DNA from: an uncultured Phaeodactylibacter sp. | GTDB taxonomy: Bacteria > Bacteroidota > Bacteroidia > Chitinophagales > Saprospiraceae | Direction: 5' to 3' | Assembly: GCA_913062745.1 (NCBI GenBank) | Contig: CAJXXJ010000278.1 | Span: forward strand, 1-5,738 | DNA: 5,738 nt | Shown: positions 1 to 5,012 of the stretch, one piece after another | How the letters are laid out: each line of letters starts with the position of its first letter | How positions within the stretch are numbered: position 1 is the stretch's first letter | The notes under the pieces: generated by a model | Told to the model about the DNA's origin: nothing | Database searches by the model: none | The model's input: only the letters and a program-made list of their open reading frames with translations | Translations under genes and position numbers: made by a program

Positions 1-780
1 GAAGAGGTAAGGGGAGGGGTTGATGGAGCGCAGCACCCGGTAGACGTTGAAGTCGTCCCCGCTGAAGCGGCGGGCAAACTGCCGGGAGAAGACGATCTGG
101 AAGACATCGCCCAGCTGGCAGTGCTTTTTGCCGAGGCGCACCAGCTCCATAAATTCCTCATCGGTCAGGTTGCTGCTCTCCTCGCCTTCGAGGCGGAACT
201 GATGGGTGGTAAATTGCTGGCTCTTCAGCAGCTTTTCCACTTCTTCCAGGCGGGAGGGGTAGCCTTCGGGCAGGTTTTCCAGTACGATCAGCTCGTCGCG
301 GAAGTGGTTGATGGCAATGACGATCTGGTAGAGGTTGTACCGCATATCCGGCAGCTCGAGCTTGCGCTTGGCCGGGTCAAACTGCAGGGTGTCAAAGTAC
401 TGCACCGCATCAAAGCCGGTGTAGCCGATGAGCCCGTTGAAGCCGTCGTAGGGCTGCTCGTAATCGATTTCAAATTGCTGCAGAAAGCCCATCATGGCCT
501 CGGGGACGGACTGCGTGCCCGTCACCTGAGCCGTCTCGCGCTCCCGGCCCGGCAGTTCGCTGCTGATCTGCCCGTTCTGTACCCGGAAACTGCCGATAGC
601 GCCCAGCCCGAGGAAGGAGTAGCAGTCTTCCTTGTTCCGGAAGTCGTTGTTCTCCAGCAGCACCGGCTCGGAGAAATGGTCGCGCGCTTTGAGGTACAGC
701 GTCACCGGCGTGAGGGTGTCGGCCAGATAGCGGCGTACCCGGGTGCGGAGTTTTACCTTTTGTTGTTGCAAGGTGGTCAT
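1..780 (-). CDS. trpE: Anthranilate synthase component I, N-terminal 260 codons (runs off the left edge)
   Basis: TrpE makes anthranilate from chorismate with the glutamine amidotransferase TrpG, the first committed step of cytoplasmic tryptophan synthesis. The frame is open from the ATG at 780 to base 1. The N-terminal domain shows ADTLTPVTLYLKARD (residues 20-34), an LLENNDF segment at 41-47 where TrpE normally has the Trp-binding LLES motif, and FNGLIGYTGFDAVQYF near 113-128. The start of the chorismate-binding domain follows, with GDVFQIVFSRQFARRF and RSINPSPYLF (251-260); NPSPY is a hallmark of TrpE. Family members are about 460-520 aa, so roughly half is present. The start at 780 fits the family N-terminus. 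An in-frame ATG at 861 has a better GAGGGG ribosome site, but using it would put the attenuator hairpin inside the gene. The Ser-to-Asn change in LLES is the one odd residue. The identification is secure; PabB is less likely because of the Trp leader upstream. Confidence 0.95.
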   Translation of the reverse strand, partial: MTTLQQQKVKLRTRVRRYLADTLTPVTLYLKARDHFSEPVLLENNDFRNKEDCYSFLGLGAIGSFRVQNGQISSELPGRERETAQVTGTQSVPEAMMGFLQQFEIDYEQPYDGFNGLIGYTGFDAVQYFDTLQFDPAKRKLELPDMRYNLYQIVIAINHFRDELIVLENLPEGYPSRLEEVEKLLKSQQFTTHQFRLEGEESSNLTDEEFMELVRLGKKHCQLGDVFQIVFSRQFARRFSGDDFNVYRVLRSINPSPYLF

Positions 781-798
781 TGGTATTGCGTTGTTCCT

Positions 799-840
799 GA
801 AATACAAAGCGGCTTGCCGAGTGAACGACAAGCCGCTTTG
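799..840 (-). terminator. trp attenuator (intrinsic terminator hairpin)
   Basis: Read on the minus strand, CAAAGCGGCTTG (840-829) and CAAGCCGCTTTG (816-805) form a perfect 12-bp stem with a 12-nt loop. The GC-rich core is followed by TTTGTATTTC, seven T in ten, which is a modest but plausible U-tract. It lies between the Trp-codon leader peptide and trpE, where an attenuator belongs. The interrupted U-tract is the weak point. The arms are perfect, so the hairpin itself is not in doubt. Confidence 0.8.
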
Positions 841-872
841 TTGATGATCGTGTATTAGCATAGCGGTGCCCC

Positions 873-929
873 TCACTCTGTGTCAAAGTGAATATGCCAC
901 CACCAGTTGTTACAGGTTACGATCATCAT
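873..929 (-). CDS. trpL: trp operon leader peptide, MMIVTCNNWWWHIHFDTE
   Basis: An 18-codon reading frame begins with ATG ATG and carries three consecutive TGG codons (905-897, residues 9-11), then ends at TGA (875-873). Trp is the rarest residue, and three in a row in a tiny frame 92 bp upstream of the trpE start (from the leader stop) is diagnostic of an attenuation leader peptide. Its role is regulatory: translation speed through the Trp codons senses charged tRNA-Trp. The product itself has no expected function. The start could be the first or second ATG. No Shine-Dalgarno is visible (AATTAGTAACC precedes it), which is usual in Bacteroidota. The predicted transcription start is about 13 nt upstream. 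Confidence 0.88.
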   Translation of the reverse strand: MMIVTCNNWWWHIHFDTE

Positions 930-948
930 GGTTACTAATTTTCGTGGG

Positions 949-981
949 TAAAGATAAGGGCAGGGAATTGATATATGCAAA
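949..981 (-). promoter_or_regulatory. Candidate trp promoter, Bacteroidota type
   Basis: On the minus strand TTTG (981-978) is followed after 21 nt by TATCTTTA (956-949), which matches the Bacteroidota -33 TTTG and -7 TAnnTTTG elements at seven of eight positions of the second box. Transcription would start near 942, just before the leader peptide ATG at 929. Its position relative to trpL supports it; the motif alone would be weak. Confidence 0.6.
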
Positions 982-1018
982 AGGGAGAAAGGATTTTTAC
1001 GTCATTTTTAATTTTTAT

Positions 1019-1086
1019 GCCCGGGAGGTTGAATTTTTCCAGCAGTACCGGTTTCGGCTGGCGGGTACTGCTTTCGCTTCCCGGGC
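1019..1086. repeat. Nested inverted repeat upstream of the trp promoter
   Basis: Outer arms GCCCGGGA (1019-1026) and TCCCGGGC (1079-1086) are perfectly complementary over 8 bp. Inside them AGCAGTACC (1041-1049) and GGTACTGCT (1064-1072) form a second perfect 9-bp stem with a 14-nt loop. No T-run follows on either strand: the plus side continues GCACAGC and the minus side is A-rich. It is therefore not a standard intrinsic terminator. It sits between the response regulator's 3' end and the trp promoter. It may be an operator, a transcription barrier, or an intergenic repeat; I cannot tell which. Confidence 0.6.
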
Positions 1087-1312
1087 GCACAGCATAAGGT
1101 GCTTAGCGGACGATAAAAGGCAGACGGTTTACTTTTGGGCAGGATGAGGACAATACAGCAAAGTAGGGCTGCATTAGCTCAGCTTTTTGTCGGCGTTTTA
1201 TACAGAAAACTTGTATTTTGAATGGCTTTTAAAGCAAGTAGGACACTTCTGATTTTGAAACCTAAAACATGGCTTATCGTACCATTGTTTGGATGAGAGG
1301 TGGTGGTCCCCA
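1087..1312. other. Intergenic stretch with nothing convincing
   Basis: This is the 3' flank of the response regulator gene. I found no coding frame with recognisable content, no RNA gene and no strong terminator for the minus-strand operon that ends at 1313. A short GCTG/CAGC stem followed by TTTTTG near 1169-1199 on the plus strand is too weak to call. Confidence 0.5.
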
Positions 1313-2068
1313 TTATCCAATTCTCTGGATGTTCTCCTCCAGCTCTTTACGCTTAGCCTGGCTTATCGGAAGCTCCTCCTCTCCGATCATCAGGGTGCTA
1401 TCCTGGAAGTTAATGGATTCAATATACTCTACTGCTACGATGTATCGGCGGTGGGTGCGTAGGAAGAGCTTTGACGGCAGGAGGTCTTCCAGGTTTTTCA
1501 GCGTAATACGAAGGGTAAAGGTATCCGCATTTTTTACCTGTATCTTGACGTAGTTGTCGTCTGATTGGGCATAGAGGATATCGCTTATCGCTACTTTGTA
1601 GTAGATATGGCGTTTCTTGAAAAAGAAAAACTGCCGGGTAATAAAGTGCTCCTGGTTTTCAATAGAATTGTCTTTCTCCGTTTCTTTTTGTGCCTGCACT
1701 TTGGCGATGGCCAGATCAATGGCGGAGCGCAGGGTCAGCGGCTGTACCGGCTTCACCAGATAGCCAATGGTGTTGGACTGCCGGGAAGCTTCCTGATAGG
1801 GGGCTTCCTGCAGGGCAGTGATGTAGAGTACGGGAATATCGAGGTGGGCGATCTTTTCCCCCAGTTGCAGCCCGCTGAGGTTGCCGTTGATATCGATATC
1901 CATTAGGATGAGGTCCGGTTCCTTACTGTAGATATAGTCGAGGGCGGTGCCGGAATGGTCGGCGCGCAGGGTGTCGGTATAGCCCATTTCGTCCAGGAGC
2001 ATCTCCAGCTCCAGGGCAAAGGAGAGGTTGTCCTCAACAATCAGGATTTTAAGAGGTGCTAAAGACAT
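1313..2068 (-). CDS. LytTR-family response regulator (REC-LytTR)
   Basis: A 251-residue two-component transcription regulator. The N-terminal receiver domain (about residues 6-123) has the acidic pair E12/D13 in ILIVEDN, the phospho-acceptor D56 in LILMDIDING, T83 in YITA and K105 in LVKP, so it should be phosphorylatable. A charged linker (about 124-140) leads to a LytTR DNA-binding domain (about 146-251) with DILYAQSDDNYVKI and FLRTHRRYIVAVEYIESI, the standard LytTR signatures. Family members bind pairs of 9-bp direct repeats about 21 bp apart. The start at 2068 lies 14 bp after the stop of the sensor kinase, so the two were co-transcribed. The kinase is broken, so the regulator may now be orphaned, constitutive, or driven by another kinase. 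The gene itself looks fully intact. Confidence 0.95.
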   Translation of the reverse strand: MSLAPLKILIVEDNLSFALELEMLLDEMGYTDTLRADHSGTALDYIYSKEPDLILMDIDINGNLSGLQLGEKIAHLDIPVLYITALQEAPYQEASRQSNTIGYLVKPVQPLTLRSAIDLAIAKVQAQKETEKDNSIENQEHFITRQFFFFKKRHIYYKVAISDILYAQSDDNYVKIQVKNADTFTLRITLKNLEDLLPSKLFLRTHRRYIVAVEYIESINFQDSTLMIGEEELPISQAKRKELEENIQRIG

Positions 2069-2082
2069 AGCGGGTGTTTAGG

Positions 2083-3507
2083 TTAAGTAGCTTTCAGGGG
2101 CAGGCTAAGGGTAAATATAGGGCCTTTTCCAATATTACTGCTCACACCAAGTGTAGATTGGTTGAGTTTTGAAAGCTCATGGGCCAGGTGGAGCCCCAGT
2201 CCGGACCCTTTTTCGCCAGCAGTGCCGGGCTGAGTGCGGCCTTTTTTGAGCAGGAAAAGTTCTTTCAGCTGTTCGGGCGGTATGCCTGCTCCGGTGTCCC
2301 GCACCTTGAGCCGGAAGAAGCCCTCATCGGAGGTGCCTTCGAGGGTAATCCGGCCTCCTTCCGGCGTGAATTTAATGGCGTTATCGAGCAAGTTACGCAC
2401 GATCGTGCTCAGGGCATTGGCATCACTGAAGATGACCGTATCTTCGGGTATGGCCCATTCCAAATCCAGGTGCTTGTTTTGCAGCGCAGTTTGGAATGGC
2501 GCAGCTGTATCTTCCAGCAGCGGCAGCAGCTTGAGTTGGGTAGGCTGATAAGGCATGACATCCCGTTGCGTGAGGGCCCAGTTGAGGAGGTTTTCGGTAA
2601 GCTGACTGAGCCCGGCAGCGTCCTGCTCGATTTCTGCCCCCAGCTTTTCCAGGGTGCTGAAGTCTTTTTTGCGCAGCAGGTAGTTGACCTTTTTGGTAAT
2701 ACCCCGGAAGGCGATGGCCGGCTTGCGCAGGTCGTGCCCAATGATAGCAAAGAGGCGGTCTTTGGTCTCGTTGAGCTGTTGCAGCTGCTGGTTTTGCAAT
2801 TCAATCGTCTGATTTTTGCGGCGGGTGTACCAGAAAAAGCCGAAGGCAAGCACGGCAAGCAGTAGCCCGCCAATGGCAAGGATCAGGTTTTGGGTAGCCT
2901 GAGCCTTGAGGATGGCAGCTTCTTTGGCTTGCTCCACCTCCAGTTTTTGTTTTTCCAGCTGGAACTCAAAATCCTTGCGCTGTTCAGCGAGGCGCTCCAG
3001 GTCCTTGCTTTGGTCAAGGGTGTCCCGGAGTTCGTGGATAGCTTCCGCATAGTACAGGGCTTCATCTGTTTGCCCCAGTGCCTTGTGGGCATTCATAAGC
3101 GTCAAGGCATCTTTTTCGGCTTCCCTGTAGATGCGGTTTTTCCGGTAATCTTTATAAGAAGGGGAAAGGTACTTAATGACGCCCTGATGGTCCCCTTTCG
3201 CCTCGCTGATGACACCCTGTAAGCGGGAGTAGGAAAGAAAATCCCGCCCCCCGAAGGTAGACGGTTGATAGGCACCTAACTGCCGTACCGTCTCCTCTGC
3301 CCGTTCAAGCTTCCCGGCATTGACATAAACCTGCCCGAGTTGCAGGAGAAAGTTTGGAGCATAGCGCTGTGTACCGAATTCATCTAACCTGGAGATTGCC
3401 TCTGTAATATAAACCGCAGCGGAGTCATACTCCTTCAGCCCATGGTACAACTGCCCCAGCCGGTAATCTGAGGTGGTAGGCTTCCAGCAAATTGTCAGCG
3501 GCATCAC
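2083..3507 (-). CDS. Kinase-bearing C-terminal fragment of the broken sensor kinase
   Basis: This 474-codon frame is the part after the frameshift. Residues 15-160 carry the last TPR repeats, 170-205 a charged coiled coil, and 207-227 a membrane segment followed by YTRRKNQ as cytoplasmic anchor. HisKA follows, with FAIIGHDLRKP and phospho-acceptor H258. The HATPase domain has the N box RNLLDNAIKF (N372, N376), the G1 box DTGAGIP (D404) and the G2 box GEKGSGLGL. All catalytic motifs are intact. The first dozen residues are out-of-frame translation of the upstream TPR region, so the ATG at 3507 is probably not a native start. The fragment lacks a signal peptide, so correct membrane orientation is doubtful. 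Whether it is made, through re-initiation within the 83-bp overlap with the upstream fragment, cannot be judged here. Confidence 0.6.
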   Translation of the reverse strand: MMPLTICWKPTTSDYRLGQLYHGLKEYDSAAVYITEAISRLDEFGTQRYAPNFLLQLGQVYVNAGKLERAEETVRQLGAYQPSTFGGRDFLSYSRLQGVISEAKGDHQGVIKYLSPSYKDYRKNRIYREAEKDALTLMNAHKALGQTDEALYYAEAIHELRDTLDQSKDLERLAEQRKDFEFQLEKQKLEVEQAKEAAILKAQATQNLILAIGGLLLAVLAFGFFWYTRRKNQTIELQNQQLQQLNETKDRLFAIIGHDLRKPAIAFRGITKKVNYLLRKKDFSTLEKLGAEIEQDAAGLSQLTENLLNWALTQRDVMPYQPTQLKLLPLLEDTAAPFQTALQNKHLDLEWAIPEDTVIFSDANALSTIVRNLLDNAIKFTPEGGRITLEGTSDEGFFRLKVRDTGAGIPPEQLKELFLLKKGRTQPGTAGEKGSGLGLHLAHELSKLNQSTLGVSSNIGKGPIFTLSLPLKAT

Positions 3508-4072
3508 TCAGGCGGCCCATACTTTTGTTGACTTGAGACAAGCCTTCCAGCGTGATCATTACATCCTCGTAAGCTTCCCGGCTCATTTGGAAGTCGTAAA
3601 TGGCAGTGTGAGTCTGCAGGCTGTTCTCATACTTGCCGGCATCCATTTGCAAAACCGCCAGGTTATACATCGGGCGGGTCATAGACAGGGAGTCGCCGCT
3701 CTCCCGATAATGGGCAATAGCGGCATTATAGTAATGCTGCGCAGAATCAAAGATACCCTGATAGTGAAAAAGCGTGCCCAGCTGTGCCAGGATAAATACC
3801 TCTGCATCGGCTGCGCCCACCTGACGGGCCTTCCGGAGCGCAGGCCGGTAGAGGGCTTCTGCTTCAGGATAGGCACCCTGTAGGCTATGCATGATGCCCA
3901 TCCTGGCCTGGCATCGGAGGGCAGGGGAGAGCAGCCCTGACTTTTCGTACAATTGGCTGGCTTGCTCGTAAAGCGCTCTGGCCGTTTCGTACTCCCCGGC
4001 CTGATAGCTGAGGTGCCCCTGCTGCCGGTACACAAAAGCGGTGATGCTGTCTGATTCCAGTTGGCCGGCCAC
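3425..4072 (-). CDS. TPR-bearing N-terminal fragment of the broken sensor kinase
   Basis: An open stretch between the amber codon and the frameshift. It encodes TPR repeats with the G-x-Y ... A ... Y-x-x-A pattern: GEYETARALYEQA, GAYPEAEALYRPA, GIFDSAQHYYNAA and GKYENSLQTHTA. Each is exactly 40 residues from the next. Such TPR arrays form a helical protein- or ligand-binding scaffold, here expected in the periplasm as the sensory part. The frame actually extends upstream of the GTG at 4072 to just after the TAG at 4183-4181. The last 16 or so residues after EAYH are out-of-frame and not TPR-like. It is unlikely to be an independent gene. Confidence 0.5.
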   Translation of the reverse strand: MAGQLESDSITAFVYRQQGHLSYQAGEYETARALYEQASQLYEKSGLLSPALRCQARMGIMHSLQGAYPEAEALYRPALRKARQVGAADAEVFILAQLGTLFHYQGIFDSAQHYYNAAIAHYRESGDSLSMTRPMYNLAVLQMDAGKYENSLQTHTAIYDFQMSREAYEDVMITLEGLSQVNKSMGRLSDAADNLLEAYHLRLPAGAVVPWAEGV

Positions 4073-4245
4073 CTCTTCCAGCTCCCTGAGGTAGGATTTG
4101 GCCTGTTCTCTATCACTGCCCCAATTGGACTGTACCAGATTTTGCAGGACTATGGCCCACTCCTGAGGGCTGTCAGCCTGCTACAGCATCTGCGCCAGGC
4201 TGTCCGCTGCGTTTGTGCTGCTTTGCCCCTGCAGCGCAAACTGCC

Positions 4246-4269
4246 AAAGTAGTAGCCCCATAAGGCAGG
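4246..4269 (-). repeat. Second copy of the tRNA-Arg 3' end
   Basis: On the minus strand TGGGGCTACTACTTT (4260-4246) is identical to the acceptor strand, discriminator base and first downstream bases of the tRNA-Arg gene (5020-5006). CCTGCC precedes both copies, with three extra bases TTA here, so 21 bases match around one 3-base insertion. Both copies have the same orientation and lie 760 bp apart. This copy falls in the signal-peptide codons of the kinase. It could be a remnant attachment site or a coincidence. Confidence 0.5.
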
Positions 4270-4385
4270 CCCACCTTCCGATTTTCATTTTTAAGTGCAT
4301 TTATTGATGGTGAAAATAAGGCCTTTTGCTTGAAAAAACCAGAAGAAAATAACGGGTAGGGATCGCTGTATCCGGTCACAATTTT

Positions 4386-4436
4386 GTTCGCCACGGGCTT
4401 GCAGGCGTTCGCCACAGCATTACCTGCGTTCGCCAC
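4386..4436. promoter_or_regulatory. Three 9-bp direct repeats with 21-bp period, candidate LytTR sites
   Basis: GTTCGCCAC occurs at 4386-4394, 4407-4415 and 4428-4436, all identical, separated by unrelated 12-bp spacers. That gives a period of exactly 21 bp, two helical turns. LytTR regulators are known to bind 9-bp direct repeats with 12-13-bp spacers, and the GTT core fits the published consensus only in part. The repeats lie 98-148 bp upstream of the kinase start at 4288. They would suit autoregulation of the kinase-regulator operon encoded just downstream. The repeats are certain; the binding protein is inferred. Confidence 0.6.
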
Positions 4437-4495
4437 ATTTTCGGATTTTTAAAATGTATCTACTTTACCTTTACAGTGCCTGATAATCCAGAAGA

Positions 4496-4544
4496 TATAG
4501 TCTGACAATACTAGGATTCACCAATCTTGGGTTGTCAGACTATA
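4496..4544. repeat. Perfect 13-bp inverted repeat
   Basis: TATAGTCTGACAA (4496-4508) and TTGTCAGACTATA (4532-4544) are exact reverse complements around a 23-bp spacer. The spacer can itself form a small stem, AGGATT-cacc-AATCTT, with one G-T pair. No T-run follows on either strand, so it is not an intrinsic terminator. Candidates are an operator for a dimeric regulator, a folded RNA element, or a short palindromic intergenic repeat. Confidence 0.7.
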
Positions 4545-4821
4545 ACCATCGCCAAAAAAAACAGACTGCCAAATTGCTTATAAGTAGGCGTGCTTCACGC
4601 ATAGCAACATTCTTTTAGGCATGGCTAACCGCTGGTAGTTTGATCCCACTAACTACAATATTGTACGAACCCTTTGTGTACGGTAACGACCATCGTACAC
4701 CTGCTAAACCCTTGTTCCTTTTACAACCCCGCTACGCATAATGCTGTCCTGCGATAGAAGGCAGTGGCAGCAAGAGCCGAAAATGCACAAATCAAGAATG
4801 AAATATGGGGAATCTTTAAAG
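4545..4821. other. Gene-free region with small hairpins; possible plus-strand RNA
   Basis: No credible protein gene is seen; short frames on both strands have no recognisable motif and cross hairpins. Structure is dense, however. GCGTG-ctt-CACGC lies at 4588-4600 and GTAGTT/AACTAC at 4635-4656. A 12-bp palindrome TACAATATTGTA sits at 4654-4665, and GTGTACG (4676-4682) pairs with CGTACAC (4694-4700). The stretch ends at a strong plus-strand terminator. A plus-strand non-coding RNA is possible, but I could not identify a promoter or a known RNA family. Confidence 0.35.
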
Positions 4822-4852
4822 CAGGCGTGCCTTCGGGCACCCTGTTCTTTTT
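4822..4852 (+). terminator. Intrinsic terminator with UUCG tetraloop
   Basis: CAGG-c-GTGCC (4822-4831) pairs with GGCACCCTG (4836-4844): nine pairs with one bulged C, closed by a C(TTCG)G tetraloop, a very stable RNA loop. The tail is TTCTTTTT (4845-4852). On the plus strand this is a near-textbook intrinsic terminator. No plus-strand gene precedes it in the window. A second stem, CCGGCG (4854-4859) with CGCCGG (4875-4880), follows directly. Confidence 0.75.
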
Positions 4853-4945
4853 CCCGGCGCACGCTTTCGCTAAACGCCGGTGAAGCCAAATTTGCCGGGC
4901 TTTATTAGTATTTCCGTAAAGATCTGTAAAAATTGGGTAGATGGA

Positions 4946-4994
4946 AATGGAGTGGTTTCCGGCAGCTGCCGGGCTGCTCCATTCTTTTTTTTTT
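4946..4994 (+). terminator. Strong intrinsic terminator, plus strand
   Basis: AATGGAG (4946-4952) pairs with CTCCATT (4977-4983). Inside lies the perfect palindrome CCGGCAGCTGCCGG (4959-4972). One C and then ten T (4985-4994) follow the outer stem. Direction is set by the T-run: it terminates plus-strand transcription heading towards the tRNA gene. On the minus strand the hairpin lies 29 bp beyond the tRNA 3' end and is followed only by TCC, so it would terminate tRNA transcription poorly. Confidence 0.8.
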
Positions 4995-5012
4995 GGAAAG
5001 GTGAAAAAGTAG

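Larger units (their letters stand above)
799..942 (-). promoter_or_regulatory. trp leader: ribosome-mediated attenuation region
   Basis: The untranslated leader of trpE contains a Trp-codon peptide (929-873) and mutually exclusive hairpins. A first stem, CACTTTG-aca-CAGAGTG (890-874, seven pairs including one G-U), lies just after the Trp codons and overlaps the leader stop. Segment CCGCTATG (866-859) can pair with CAAAGCGG (840-833), the 5' arm of the terminator, with one A-A mismatch. It therefore acts as a candidate antiterminator. TGGTG in the Trp codons could pair with CACCG next to that segment. By the established trp attenuation model, a ribosome stalled at the Trp codons would free the antiterminator and allow trpE transcription; fast translation would let the terminator form. 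The pairings are seen in the sequence; the mechanism is inferred from the family. Confidence 0.75.
2083..4288 (-). pseudogene. TPR-repeat sensor histidine kinase, interrupted by an amber codon and a frameshift
   Basis: Joined across its lesions this is one sensor kinase of about 735 codons. The ATG at 4288 (or in-frame ATG at 4300) opens a signal peptide, MKIGRWACLMGLLLWQFALQ, ending near QSS. Codon 36 is TAG (4183-4181) and the same frame continues with good TPR-type sequence. A run of TPR repeats follows, each exactly 40 residues, until the frame breaks at about 3472, where it shifts by one base after EAYH and resumes as SDYRLGQLY. Then come one complete and further partial TPR repeats, a coiled coil, one membrane segment, and HisKA plus HATPase domains. 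The expected role is an inner-membrane sensor with a periplasmic TPR domain, phosphorylating the LytTR regulator 14 bp downstream. Two independent lesions make a pseudogene more likely than sequencing error. If both are errors, the gene is a normal kinase. Confidence 0.85.

Noticed and set aside
121..858. A 245-codon open frame on the plus strand
   Set aside because: It is antisense to trpE, whose product is recognisable by motif; the plus-strand translation shows no family features and crosses the attenuator.
470..886. A 138-codon minus-strand frame overlapping the trpE start and the attenuator
   Set aside because: It is a different frame from trpE, low in protein-like character, and runs across the leader hairpins.
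1169..1199. A terminator after the response regulator
   Set aside because: The stem is only 4 bp and the T-run faces the plus strand, opposite to the gene.
2179..2865. A 228-codon plus-strand frame
   Set aside because: It is the shadow of the HisKA/HATPase coding region, which has all kinase motifs on the minus strand.
4313..4351. TTATTTTC boxes as a kinase promoter
   Set aside because: Two similar boxes exist upstream of the kinase start, but neither completes TAnnTTTG and no TTTG lies at the right distance.
4173..4436. An 87-codon minus-strand frame with VAN heptad-like repeats
   Set aside because: The repeats are the 21-bp direct repeats read as codons; the frame then overlaps the kinase signal peptide in the wrong phase.
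4386..4436. A small CRISPR array
   Set aside because: Repeats are only 9 bp with 12-bp spacers and three copies; CRISPR repeats are much longer and no cas gene is present.
4704..4889. A 61-codon minus-strand frame (MASPAFSES...)
   Set aside because: It overlaps the same hairpins, has no recognised domain, and its basic, Cys-rich composition looks like translation of structured non-coding DNA.
4741..4908. A 55-codon plus-strand frame (MLSCDRRQW...)
   Set aside because: It runs through the UUCG terminator hairpin and the following stem, and has no recognisable motif or ribosome site.
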